From NCBI RefSeq assembly GCF_007994135.1, contig NZ_VLKF01000001.1:620001-684000 (forward strand): DNA of 64,000 nucleotides, read 5' to 3'. Below the pieces are notes generated by a model. The model had not been told where the DNA came from. It searched no databases and worked only from the letters and a program-made list of their open reading frames with translations. The position numbers and the translations under genes were made by a program. The DNA comes from Modestobacter roseus (GTDB lineage: Bacteria > Actinomycetota > Actinomycetes > Mycobacteriales > Geodermatophilaceae). This document shows, piece by piece, positions 26,569 to 35,169 of the stretch (position 1 is the stretch's first letter; the number at the start of each line of letters is the position of its first letter).

Positions 26569-27879
26569 ATGACGACCGACCCCCGCCGCGCAGTGCCGCG
26601 CACCGACACCGTCCTCGCCGAGCCGCAGGTCGCCGCCGCCGTCGCCCGGCTGGGGCGGGACCTGGTCAAGACCGCGGTGCAGGCCGCGCAGCAGCAGGTG
26701 CGCGAGGGGGCACTGGCCCCGGACGACGTCGTCCCCGCGGTGCTGGACGGGCTGCCGGGCAGCACCAGCAGCCTGCGTCCGGTGCTCAACGCCACCGGGG
26801 TGCTGGTGCACACCAACCTCGGCCGGGCGCCGCTGTCGCCGGCGGCCGTGGACGCCGTCGTGGCCGCCAGCGGGACCACCGACGTGGAGATCGACCTGGC
26901 CACCGGCCGCCGCGGGCCGCGCGGGGAGGGGGCGCTCGGCGCGCTGCTGGACGCCGTCCCCGCCGCGGGGGCCGCGCTGGTGGTGAACAACTGCGCCGCC
27001 GCGCTGGCCCTGGTCGCCACCGCGCTCGGTGGTGAGCTGGTCATCGCCCGCGGCGAGCTGGTCGAGATCGGCGACGGCTTCCGCATCCCCGAGCTGATCA
27101 CCAGCACCGGCGCGCGGCTGCGTGAGGTCGGCACGACCAACCGGGTCGCCGTCGCCGACTACACCGGCGCGCTGGGACCGGACACCGGCGCCGTGCTCAA
27201 GGTGCACCCGTCGAACTTCGTCGTCCGCGGGTTCACCCGGTCCGCCGACGTCGCCGAGCTGTCCACCGCGCTGGCCGGCACCGGCGTGCCGCTGGTCGCC
27301 GACGTGGGCAGCGGGCTGCTGCGCCCGCACCCGCTGCTGCCCGACGAGCCGGACCTGCAGACCACCCTCGCCGGCGGCGCCGACCTGGCGCTGTGCAGCG
27401 GGGACAAGCTGCTCGGCGGGCCGCAGGCCGGGATCGTGCTCGGCCGCGCGGAGCTGGTCCAGCGGCTGCGCCGGCACCCCCTGTACCGCGCGCTGCGGGT
27501 GGACAAGACGACGCTCGCCGCCCTGGAGGCCACGCTGCGCGGGCCGGTGCCGCCGGTGCGCCGGATGCTGGACGCCGACCTCGCCGGGCTGCGTGCCCGC
27601 GCCGCCGCCGTCGCGGCGGCCCTCCGCGCGCGGGGCGTGGAGGCCGACGCCGTCGAGGCCACCGCCCGGGTCGGCGGCGGGGGAGCGCCGGAGTTCGAGC
27701 TCCCCAGCGCCGCGGTGGCCGTGCCGCTGGCCTTCGCCGGCCCGCTGCGGGCCGCGAGCACCCCGGTGGTCGGGTACGCCGCCGGTGACCGCACGCACCT
27801 GGACCTGCGCAGCCTGGCCCCCGCCGACGACGAGCGGCTGACCGCGATGGTGCTGGAGGTGGCGGCCACGTGGACGTGA
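26569..27879 (+). CDS. selA: L-seryl-tRNA(Sec) selenium transferase
   Basis: PLP enzyme converting Ser-tRNA-Sec to Sec-tRNA-Sec with selenophosphate. 436 residues, slightly short of the E. coli enzyme (463). Helical N-terminal tRNA-binding part, then RPVLNATGVLVHTNLGRAPL, and the PLP lysine Lys280 in LCSGDKLLGGPQAG. ATG 26569. It overlaps selB by 10 bases. Its tRNA (anticodon CUA) is encoded 6.6 kb upstream; SelA recognises the tRNA body rather than the anticodon, so an anticodon change is tolerable (family knowledge). Confidence 0.96.
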   Translation: MTTDPRRAVPRTDTVLAEPQVAAAVARLGRDLVKTAVQAAQQQVREGALAPDDVVPAVLDGLPGSTSSLRPVLNATGVLVHTNLGRAPLSPAAVDAVVAASGTTDVEIDLATGRRGPRGEGALGALLDAVPAAGAALVVNNCAAALALVATALGGELVIARGELVEIGDGFRIPELITSTGARLREVGTTNRVAVADYTGALGPDTGAVLKVHPSNFVVRGFTRSADVAELSTALAGTGVPLVADVGSGLLRPHPLLPDEPDLQTTLAGGADLALCSGDKLLGGPQAGIVLGRAELVQRLRRHPLYRALRVDKTTLAALEATLRGPVPPVRRMLDADLAGLRARAAAVAAALRARGVEADAVEATARVGGGGAPEFELPSAAVAVPLAFAGPLRAASTPVVGYAAGDRTHLDLRSLAPADDERLTAMVLEVAATWT

Positions 27880-29615
27880 TCGCGACCGCCGGCCACGTCG
27901 ACCACGGCAAGTCGACCCTGGTGCGGGCGCTGACCGGGATGGAGCCCGACCGGTGGGAGGAGGAGCGCCGGCGCGGCCTCACCATCGACCTCGGCTTCGC
28001 CTGGACGACGCTGCCCGGCGGCCGCCGGCTCGCCGTGGTGGACGTGCCCGGCCACGAGCGGTTCGTCGGCAACATGCTCGCCGGCGTCGGCTCCGTGCCG
28101 GCCGCGCTGGTCGTGGTGGCCGCCGACGACGGCTGGTCGGCGCAGACCGCCGAGCACGTGGCCGTGCTGGACGCGCTCGGGGTGCGGCACGGGCTGCTCG
28201 CCGTCACCAAGGCCGACCTCGCCGACCCCGGCCCGGCGCTCGCCGACGCCACCGAACGGCTGGCCGGCACCTCGCTGGGGCGGCTGCCGGCGGTGGCCGT
28301 CAGCGCCCGCAGCGGGGCGGGGGTGCCGGAGCTCACCGCCGCCCTGGAGGGCGTGCTGGCGGCGCTGCCGGCGCCGGACCCGGCCGCGGCGGTGCGGCTG
28401 TGGGTCGACCGGGCCTTCACCATCCGCGGCGCCGGCACCGTGGTCACCGGCACGCTCGCCGCCGGCACCGTGCGCGCCGGGGACCGCTTCGCCCTCGGCG
28501 ACCGCGAGGTGACCGTGCGCGGGCTGCAGTCGCTCGGGGCGCCGGTCGAGTCGGCGACGGCCACCGCCCGGGTGGCGCTGAACCTGCGCGGGGTGGCGGT
28601 CGAGGAGATCGCCCGCGGAGACGCGCTGCTCACCCCGGGCGCGTTCCGCCGCACCGCGGAGCTGGACGTCTCCCTCGCCACCCCGACCGAGGACCGGCTG
28701 CCGGCAGAGCTGGTGGTGCACATCGGCTCGGCCACCGTCTCGGCGCGGGTGCGCCCGCTGGACGGGTCGGCGCTGCGGCTGCGGCTGAGCGCGGAGCTGC
28801 CGCTGCGGGTCGGCGACCGGCTGCTGCTGCGCGACCCCGGCGCCCGCCGGGTGCTCGGGGCCGACGTGCGCGACGTCGACCCGCCGGAGCTGCGCCGCCG
28901 CGGGGCGGCCCGGTCACGGGGCGCGGAGCTGGCCGGGCAGCCGGCGGGGGAGGCCGGTGCGCTGGCCGACCTGACGCGGCGCCGGTTCGTGCGGCGGGCG
29001 GACTTCGTCGCGATGGGCTGGCCGGTGCCCGCCGACGCGACCGAGGTGGGGCCGTGGCTGATCGCGCCGGGGCTGGCCGACGAGCTCGCCGCGCGGGTCC
29101 CGCAGGTGGTGGCCCGCTACCGGCAGCTGCGTCCGCTGGAGACCGGTCCGCCGATCGCGGTGCTGCGCTCGGCGCTCGAGCTGCCCGACGCCGACCTGGT
29201 GCCGGCGGTGGTGCGGCCGCCGCTGGCGCTGCGCGACGGCCGGGTCGTCGCCGGGAGCGCCGGGCTGCCGCCGCACGTGCAGCGGGCGGTCGACGAGGTG
29301 CGCGCGCGGCTGGCCGGGGCCCCGTTCGCGGCGCCCGAGGCACCGGACCTCGTCGCCGCCGGGCTCGGCCCGCGGGAGCTGGCGGCCGCGGTGCGCGACG
29401 AGCAGCTGGTCCGGATCGCCGAGGGGATCTACCTCGCGCCCGGCGTGGCCGAGGAGGCGCGGCGCCGGCTGGCCGGCCTGCCGCAGCCGTTCACCCTCAG
29501 CGACGCGCGCAAGGCCTGGGACACCACGCGCCGGGTCGCCGTCCCGCTGGCCGAGTGGCTGGACGCGCGCGGGGTCACCGTGCGGCAGCCGGACAACACC
29601 CGCCGGCTGCGCTGA
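27870..29615 (+). CDS. selB: Selenocysteine-specific elongation factor
   Basis: GTPase delivering Sec-tRNA to the ribosome at a Sec codon marked by a SECIS hairpin. 581 residues: EF-Tu-like G domain (ATAGHVDHGKSTLVRAL, DVPGHERFVGNMLAG, TKAD), two beta-barrel domains, and C-terminal winged-helix repeats (about 360-581) that bind SECIS RNA. GTG 27870 inside the selA end, so translation is coupled. Together with tRNA-Sec(CUA) it should act at UAG. Confidence 0.95.
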   Translation: MDVIATAGHVDHGKSTLVRALTGMEPDRWEEERRRGLTIDLGFAWTTLPGGRRLAVVDVPGHERFVGNMLAGVGSVPAALVVVAADDGWSAQTAEHVAVLDALGVRHGLLAVTKADLADPGPALADATERLAGTSLGRLPAVAVSARSGAGVPELTAALEGVLAALPAPDPAAAVRLWVDRAFTIRGAGTVVTGTLAAGTVRAGDRFALGDREVTVRGLQSLGAPVESATATARVALNLRGVAVEEIARGDALLTPGAFRRTAELDVSLATPTEDRLPAELVVHIGSATVSARVRPLDGSALRLRLSAELPLRVGDRLLLRDPGARRVLGADVRDVDPPELRRRGAARSRGAELAGQPAGEAGALADLTRRRFVRRADFVAMGWPVPADATEVGPWLIAPGLADELAARVPQVVARYRQLRPLETGPPIAVLRSALELPDADLVPAVVRPPLALRDGRVVAGSAGLPPHVQRAVDEVRARLAGAPFAAPEAPDLVAAGLGPRELAAAVRDEQLVRIAEGIYLAPGVAEEARRRLAGLPQPFTLSDARKAWDTTRRVAVPLAEWLDARGVTVRQPDNTRRLR

Positions 29616-29639
29616 ACCGCCCCGGGGGGAGGTGTTCCG

Positions 29640-29689
29640 TCGGACGTGGTGCTCTGCCCACCCCGGGTGGGCAGAGCACGACTGTCCGA
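29640..29689. terminator. Long bidirectional terminator between selB and the enoyl-CoA hydratase gene
   Basis: Perfect 15-bp arms GTGCTCTGCCCACCC (29649-29663) and 29665-29679, extended by TCGGAC (29640-29645) with GTCCGA (29684-29689). It is symmetrical, so it can serve both convergent genes. Confidence 0.85.
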
Positions 29690-29697
29690 GGAGGCGC

Positions 29698-30483
29698 TCA
29701 GTCGCCGGCCGGCACCCAGCGGGCCGGGCGCTTCTCCCGGAACGCGGCGATGCCCTCCTGACCCTCTGCGGAGGCGAACGCCCGGGCGGACAGCTCGGCC
29801 AGCTCCGGGAACCGGCCGGCGAGGTCGTCACCGCCACGGAGCAGCCGCTTGGTCGCCGCCAGCGCTGCCGGCGCACCGGCCGCCAGCGCGCTGACCTGGG
29901 CGGCCACGGTGGCGTCCACCTCGTCGTCGGGCACCGCGAGGTCGACCAGCCCCGCGGACGCCGCGGTGGCGGCATCGAAGACCTCGCCGGTGAGCATCAG
30001 CCGGTGGGCGGCGTGCGGCTGCATCCGCGGGCGGCAGACCGCGGAGATCACCGCCGGCACCAGCCCGAGCCGCACCTCGCTGAAGGCGAAGGACGCCGAC
30101 GCCCCGGCGACGACGACGTCGCAGGCCGCCGCCAGCCCCACCCCGCCGGCCCGGGCCGGACCCCGGACGACGGCGACCACCGGCTTGGGCGCGTGCCACA
30201 GCCGGTCCAGCAGCTCGGGGAACTCGCGCACCCCCTGGTCGCTGCTCGCCCCGCCGGTGGCCTCGCGCAGGTCCATCCCCGAGCAGAACACCCGCCCGGT
30301 GTGGTCGAGCACGACCACCCGCACCGCGTCGTCGGCCAGTGCGTCGTCCAGGGCGCCGCGGAGCTGGGCGCGCAGGGCCCGGGAGAGCGCGTTGCGGTCG
30401 GCGGGGGAGTCCAGCGTCAGCCGGGCCACCCCGGCGGAGACGTCGACGGTGAGCACGCGGTCGTCGCTGGTCGCGGAGGTCAC
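29698..30483 (-). CDS. Enoyl-CoA hydratase/isomerase family protein
   Basis: 261 residues of the crotonase fold: DSPADRNALSRALRAQL, the first oxyanion loop GRVFCSGMDLREA and the second GPARAGGVGLAAACDVVVA. GTG 30483 has AGGA at good spacing; ATG 30504 is a longer alternative without a ribosome site. Position-specific catalytic Glu residues are not both evident, so hydratase versus isomerase is open. It is divergent from hemW. Confidence 0.87.
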   Translation of the reverse strand: MTSATSDDRVLTVDVSAGVARLTLDSPADRNALSRALRAQLRGALDDALADDAVRVVVLDHTGRVFCSGMDLREATGGASSDQGVREFPELLDRLWHAPKPVVAVVRGPARAGGVGLAAACDVVVAGASASFAFSEVRLGLVPAVISAVCRPRMQPHAAHRLMLTGEVFDAATAASAGLVDLAVPDDEVDATVAAQVSALAAGAPAALAATKRLLRGGDDLAGRFPELAELSARAFASAEGQEGIAAFREKRPARWVPAGD

Positions 30484-30532
30484 CCCGGCATCCTGCCGGG
30501 ACATCGCGCGCGGCGGTCACACTGGAGGGCAC

Positions 30533-31777
30533 ATGACTGCCAGCCTGCCCCTGCTCACCGGTGCCCGCGCGAGCGACCCGGTGCTGCCGGCCGACCCGGC
30601 GATGCTCCCCGACAGCGCCCGGGCCGGCCTGGCCACCACCCCGTTCGGCCTGTACGTGCACGTGCCGTTCTGCGCGACCCGCTGCGGCTACTGCGACTTC
30701 AACACCTACACCTCCGACGAGCTCGGCCCGGGCGCCAACCGCAGCGAGTACGCGGCCACCGCGATCGCCGAGCTGCGGCTGGCCGCCGAGGTGCTGGGCC
30801 CGGACCGGCCCGCGGTGCAGACCGTCTTCGTCGGCGGCGGCACCCCCACGCTGCTGCCGGCCGGCGACCTGGTCGCGGTGATGGACGCCGTCCGGGAGCT
30901 GTTCCCCGTGGCGCCCGGCATGGAGGTGACCACCGAGGCCAACCCGGAGTCGGTCACCCCGGAGTCGCTGGCCGTGCTGCGCGAAGGCGGCTTCACCCGG
31001 ATCAGCCTGGGCATGCAGTCCGCCGCCGAGCACGTGCTCGCCGTGCTCGACCGCCGGCACACCCCCGGCCGGGCGGTGCAGGCCGCCGCCGAGGCGCGCG
31101 CCGCCGGCTTCGAGCACGTGAACCTCGACCTGATCTACGGCGCGCCGGGGGAGACCGACGCCGACTGGCAGGCCTCGCTGGACGCCGTCCTCGCCGCGCC
31201 GGTCGACCACGTCAGCGCCTACGCGCTGATCGTCGAGCAGGGCACCCGGCTGGCCCGCCGGGTCGCCCGCGGCGAGCTGCCGATGCCGGACGACGACGTG
31301 CTCGCCGACCGGTACGAGCAGGCCGACCGCGCGTTCGGCGGCGCAGGTCTGGGCTGGTACGAGGTGTCCAACTGGGCGCGCGACCGGGCCGCCCGCTGCC
31401 GGCACAACGAGCTGTACTGGGCCAACGCCAACTGGTGGGGGATCGGGCCCGGCGCGCACTCGCACGTCGGTGGGCTGCGCTGGTGGAACGTCAAGCACCC
31501 GGCCGCCTACGCCGACCGGCTCGCCTCCGGAGAGCACCCGGCGGCCAACGTCGAGTTGCTCACCCCCGCCGACCAGGCGCTGGAACGGGTGATGCTGGGG
31601 CTCCGGCTGCGCGACGGGCTGCCGCTCACCGCGCTCAGCGAGGCCGGCCGCGCCCGTGCGGCGGAGTCGGTCGTCCGCGGGCTGCTGGAACCGGCGGCGC
31701 ACACCGGCGGGCGGGCGGTGCTGACCGACCGCGGCCGGCTGCTCGCCGACGCCGTCGTCCGCGACCTGACGGATTAG
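30533..31777 (+). CDS. hemW: HemW, heme chaperone (radical SAM)
   Basis: Radical-SAM relative of coproporphyrinogen dehydrogenase that now functions as a heme-trafficking protein. 414 residues; the iron-sulfur motif is C47-ATR-C51-GY-C54 followed by DF, and the HemW C-terminal domain follows. ATG 30533 after GGAGGG. The frame is open for 680 bases upstream but that is the shadow of the divergent gene. Stop TAG (31775-31777). In related genomes hemW lies between lepA and hrcA. Confidence 0.94.
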   Translation: MTASLPLLTGARASDPVLPADPAMLPDSARAGLATTPFGLYVHVPFCATRCGYCDFNTYTSDELGPGANRSEYAATAIAELRLAAEVLGPDRPAVQTVFVGGGTPTLLPAGDLVAVMDAVRELFPVAPGMEVTTEANPESVTPESLAVLREGGFTRISLGMQSAAEHVLAVLDRRHTPGRAVQAAAEARAAGFEHVNLDLIYGAPGETDADWQASLDAVLAAPVDHVSAYALIVEQGTRLARRVARGELPMPDDDVLADRYEQADRAFGGAGLGWYEVSNWARDRAARCRHNELYWANANWWGIGPGAHSHVGGLRWWNVKHPAAYADRLASGEHPAANVELLTPADQALERVMLGLRLRDGLPLTALSEAGRARAAESVVRGLLEPAAHTGGRAVLTDRGRLLADAVVRDLTD

Positions 31778-31870
31778 ACGGGGACCCTCCGGGCCGCACC
31801 GCGACCACGTGCCGTCCCGGCCGCGGTGGAGCCGCTGCCCGCGCCCGCGGCGGGACCCTCCGGGTCCGCG

Positions 31871-31913
31871 CCGCGGCCCCGGACCGGCTTTCGCCGGGGT
31901 GTCCGGGCCGCGG
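31871..31913. terminator. Convergent terminator after hemW
   Basis: CCGCGGCCCCGGAC (31871-31884) pairs with GTCCGGGCCGCGG (31901-31913) with one bulge. It lies between convergent hemW and the chemoreceptor-like gene. Confidence 0.7.
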
Positions 31914-31914
31914 C

Positions 31915-33153
31915 TCAGCCGATCTCGTCCAGCGGCAGGCCGACGTAGAGCATGCCGATGAGCTCGCCGCTGGCGGAGTGCACGCCGGTGTAGGCGGTGA
32001 AGAACGGCTTCCCGGCGACGGTGGCCGGCCCGGTGTAGGTCTGCCCCGCGAGCACGGCGGCGAGCACCGGGTTGGCGCTGCCGTCGGCGTTCGTGCGCGA
32101 GATGTAGGTGCCGATGTTGCGCCGCCCGGCCGGGGTCAGCACCGACGTCGTGGCCCGGACCATGCTGTCGGTGGCGTCCAGCCGCTGGAACAGCGTGCAG
32201 CTCCCGCCGACCTCGGCGACGACGGCGTCGACCAGCGGCGCGGGCCGGCGGGGGTCGTCGTCGCGGTCCACCGGCACACCGCCGAGCAGCAGCTCCGGGA
32301 GGGTGGCGGCGTGCGCGGCGCCGGTCGCCTGGTCCCGCACGGTCAGGTCCACGGTGCGCTCGCCGAGCTCGACCCCACCGGCGTCGTCGAGCAGGTCCTG
32401 GGCGGTGGTGAGCGCGCGACGCACGTAGGCCAGCCGCTGGCTGTCGGCCAGCTGGGCGACGGCGTCGGTGATCCGGGCCGAGCCGCTGGCGGCCCGGTCG
32501 ACGTTGTCGACGACCCGGTCGGTGGCGGCGCGCTGCTGGTCGACCGCGGCGCTGATCGCGTCCTGCGCCTCGGCGATCGAGCCCAGCGTGCCGGTGATCC
32601 GCTGGATCGCGCTGACCGCCTGGCGGGTCTCGGACTGCACCGCCTCGATCTGCGACCCGATGTCCTCCGCGGCCTGGGCGGTGCGGCTGGCCAGCTGCTT
32701 GACCTCGTCGGCGACGACGGCGAAACCGCGCCCGACCTCCCCGGCGCGGGCGGCCTCGACGAAGGCGTTGAGCGCCAGGAACCGGCTCTGCTGGCTGATC
32801 GCGGAGATCAGCCGGACCATCTCGGTGATCGACTCGCTCGCCGTCTGCAGCGCGGCGATCCGCTCGTCGACGGACTGCGCCTCACGCACGGCCTCCTCGG
32901 CGACGGTCGAGGCGCGCGAGGTGCTGGCGGAGATGTCGGAGATCGAGGCGCGCAGCTCGGTCAGCGACTCCGCTGCCTCACGCGAGGTGTCGGAGACCTC
33001 CCGGCTGGCCGCCGAGAGGACACCGGCCTGCTTGGCCGCGGTCTCCAGCGTGCCGTCGTGCTCGGCCCGCCGGCGGGGACGGGTGGGCGGTGGCGGCGGC
33101 GGTGCGACGACCGCCGTCGCCGGCGGGGTGTTCCCGGGAGTGGACCAGCGCAC
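31915..33153 (-). CDS. Soluble methyl-accepting chemotaxis-type protein with C-terminal Cache-like domain
   Basis: 412 residues. A Pro/Ala N-terminus is followed directly by a coiled-coil signalling domain (about 35-270) whose hairpin tip reads [25 protein letters not shown]. The C-terminus (about 280-412, [17 protein letters not shown], ending [11 protein letters not shown]) resembles a single Cache sensor. No membrane segment is present, so the sensor would be cytoplasmic and the domain order is reversed from classic receptors. GTG 33153 follows AAGGAG; the longer frame to 33258 lacks a ribosome site. No che genes are nearby. Confidence 0.8.
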   Translation of the reverse strand: MRWSTPGNTPPATAVVAPPPPPPTRPRRRAEHDGTLETAAKQAGVLSAASREVSDTSREAAESLTELRASISDISASTSRASTVAEEAVREAQSVDERIAALQTASESITEMVRLISAISQQSRFLALNAFVEAARAGEVGRGFAVVADEVKQLASRTAQAAEDIGSQIEAVQSETRQAVSAIQRITGTLGSIAEAQDAISAAVDQQRAATDRVVDNVDRAASGSARITDAVAQLADSQRLAYVRRALTTAQDLLDDAGGVELGERTVDLTVRDQATGAAHAATLPELLLGGVPVDRDDDPRRPAPLVDAVVAEVGGSCTLFQRLDATDSMVRATTSVLTPAGRRNIGTYISRTNADGSANPVLAAVLAGQTYTGPATVAGKPFFTAYTGVHSASGELIGMLYVGLPLDEIG

Positions 33154-33461
33154 GAACAGGCTCCTTCCGGCGCGCCCGAGCGCGACCGGCCGGACGTCGC
33201 GGGCACCGGGTGCGCACCTGCTGGTCGCGCCCGGTCCTCCGACATGGACAACAGTCACGCCGGCAGGGCTCCTGTGACCGGCCGGCGGACCGCGAGGCAG
33301 ATGCTAGGGACTGGTGCGCACCAACTCACGCCGTCGTGTGACGACGCGCCGACCCTCAGTGCTCAGTTCCGTCCGGGATCGTTCCCACGTGACGGATGTC
33401 AGACCGGGTCGACGACGTCTCGCACTGCCGCGGCACCTGCCCCGGCCGCCAGGCTCGTCCC
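33154..33461. other. Divergent control region between the chemoreceptor-like gene and the ABC exporter
   Basis: 308 bases without a gene. For the reverse gene, TAGCAT (33306-33301) is a good -10 and would give a leader of about 140 nt. Just upstream of it is a perfect 12-bp palindrome TGGTGCGCACCA (33312-33323), in the promoter spacer, a likely operator. A second small palindrome GTCGT-GTG-ACGAC lies about 33332-33344. For the forward gene, CAGGCT 6 bases before GTG 33462 is a weak -10. Confidence 0.5.
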
Positions 33462-34394
33462 GTGCCCGACACCCCCGCCCTCGAGATCGAGGGCCTGACC
33501 ATCCGCTACGGCGGCACCGTCGCCGTCGACGCCCTGGACCTGCGCATCGGTGCCGGTGAGACCGTCGCCCTGCTCGGCCCGAACGGCGCCGGCAAGTCCT
33601 CGACCGTGAACGCGGCCCTGGGGCTGTTCCGCCCCGCCGCCGGCCGCGTGCGGCTGCTGGGCCGGGAGCCGGACGCCGCCGTCCGGGCCGGCGCCGTCGG
33701 CGCGATGCTGCAGCACGGCGGCCTGCCGAGCGAGACGCGGGTGCGGGAGGTGCTCCGGCTCGTCGCCGGCCGGTACCCGACGCCCTGGCCGCTGGCCGAC
33801 CTGGCCGCCACCGTGGGCATCGACGGGCTGCTCGACCGGCGCACCGACGCCCTCTCCGGCGGGCAGCGTCAGCGGGTGCTGCTGGCGGTCGCACTGGTCG
33901 GCTCCCCGCCGCTGCTGCTGCTCGACGAGCCGACCGCGGCGATGGACGTCGAGGCGCGGCGGGCGTTCTGGGCGACGATGCGCGGGCTGGCCGGGCGGGG
34001 GCACACGATCGTCTTCGCCACCCACCACCTGGAGGAGGCCGAGGCGGTGGCCGACCGCGTGGTCGTCGTCGACGGCGGGCGGGTGGTGGCCGACGGATCG
34101 GTCGCCGACGTGACCCGGGGTGCGGGGGAGCGCACGGTCCGCTTCCGCGTCCCCGAGCCGCACCCGGAGCTCGCCGGGCTGGCCGGGGTCACCGGCGTGG
34201 GCGGCTCGGCCGACGTCGTCGAGCTGGTGACCAGCGACGCGGAGGCCACCCTGCGAGCGCTGCTGTCCCGCTTCGACCGGCTGCCGGACCTGGAGGTCCG
34301 GGGCGCCAGCCTCGAGCAGGCCTTCCTCGCACTGCTCGACGGCCGCGCAGCCGACCGACCCACGACCCGACCCACGACCGGAGCCGACCGATGA
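33462..34394 (+). CDS. ABC exporter ATP-binding protein
   Basis: 310 residues of the drug/antibiotic-export (DrrA/CcmA) type. Walker A GPNGAGKSS (about 45), signature LSGGQRQR, Walker B LLLLDEPTAAMD, His switch FATHHLEEAE. A C-terminal extension follows, as in DrrA. GTG 33462 gives the N-terminus PDTPALEIEGLTIRYGG. It overlaps the permease by 4 bases. The operon continues into a two-component system, so export is probably regulated by it; the substrate is unknown. Confidence 0.9.
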   Translation: MPDTPALEIEGLTIRYGGTVAVDALDLRIGAGETVALLGPNGAGKSSTVNAALGLFRPAAGRVRLLGREPDAAVRAGAVGAMLQHGGLPSETRVREVLRLVAGRYPTPWPLADLAATVGIDGLLDRRTDALSGGQRQRVLLAVALVGSPPLLLLDEPTAAMDVEARRAFWATMRGLAGRGHTIVFATHHLEEAEAVADRVVVVDGGRVVADGSVADVTRGAGERTVRFRVPEPHPELAGLAGVTGVGGSADVVELVTSDAEATLRALLSRFDRLPDLEVRGASLEQAFLALLDGRAADRPTTRPTTGADR

Positions 34395-35131
34395 CCGACC
34401 TGCTGCTCTTCCAGCTGCGCCGGGTGGGGCGCAACAAGCAGTACCTCTTCTTCACCGTGCTCCTGCCCGCGCTGTTCACCGTCTTCTTCACGCAGGTCAT
34501 CGGGGCGCAGGCGGCGCAGGGCGACTACCAGGACGTGGCCGGCTCCGTGCTGGTGTCGATGATGTCCTACGGCGCGATCGGGGCGGCGCTGGGCGCGACG
34601 ATCCGGATGGCCTTCGACCGCTCCTCCGGCTGGCTGCGGCAGCTGCGGGTGACGCCCGTGCCCACCGGCACGGTGTTCGCCGTCGACGTGCTGGTCGGCG
34701 CGCTGCTGGTGCTGCCCAGCCTGGTCGTGGTGGCCGCGGTCGGCCGGTTCGTCAACGGCGTCGAGCTCGGGCTGGGCACCTGGCTGGCCCTGGTCGGGTC
34801 GCTGTGGGCGGGCTCGGTGGTGTTCGTCGCCCTCGGCGTGGCTGTGGGGCTGGCGCTGGACGCCCAGGCCGCGGGTGCGGCGATCGGCATCCTGGGCACG
34901 GTGCTCGCTGCGCTCGGCGGCCTCTGGTTCCCGGTCGACCTGTTCCCGGCCGGGTTGGCGTCGGTGGCCCGCACGCTGCCGTCGTACTGGTTCGCCGAGC
35001 TGGGGCGGGACGTCGCGGCGGGCACCGTCACCGGCGCGCCGGTGCTCGTGCTGGCGGGGTACGGCGTCGTGTTCGCCGCAGCGGCGATGGCCGTGGCCCG
35101 CCGCCGTCCGCTGCACGCGGTGGCGGGCTGA
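34391..35131 (+). CDS. ABC-2 type exporter permease
   Basis: 246 residues with six membrane segments of the ABC-2 type. It begins LLLFQLRRVGRNKQYLFFTVLLPALFTVFF and ends in a short cytoplasmic RRRPLHAVAG. ATG overlaps the ATPase stop. Together they form a DrrAB- or YvfRS-like exporter. Confidence 0.9.
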   Translation: MTDLLLFQLRRVGRNKQYLFFTVLLPALFTVFFTQVIGAQAAQGDYQDVAGSVLVSMMSYGAIGAALGATIRMAFDRSSGWLRQLRVTPVPTGTVFAVDVLVGALLVLPSLVVVAAVGRFVNGVELGLGTWLALVGSLWAGSVVFVALGVAVGLALDAQAAGAAIGILGTVLAALGGLWFPVDLFPAGLASVARTLPSYWFAELGRDVAAGTVTGAPVLVLAGYGVVFAAAAMAVARRRPLHAVAG

Positions 35132-35153
35132 CCGTCGTGCGGGCACCGGGCGA

Positions 35154-35169
35154 TAGCGTCGCCGACGTG
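35154..35169 (+). promoter_or_regulatory. -10 element of the histidine kinase gene
   Basis: TAGCGT (35154-35159), 7 bases, then GTG (35167). It suggests an internal leaderless promoter for the kinase-regulator pair. Confidence 0.55.

Noticed and set aside
29632-33498. 1288-codon forward open frame opposite the hydratase and chemoreceptor genes
   Set aside because: Composition is that of an antisense or shifted frame, and it crosses hemW in another frame. No domain is recognisable.
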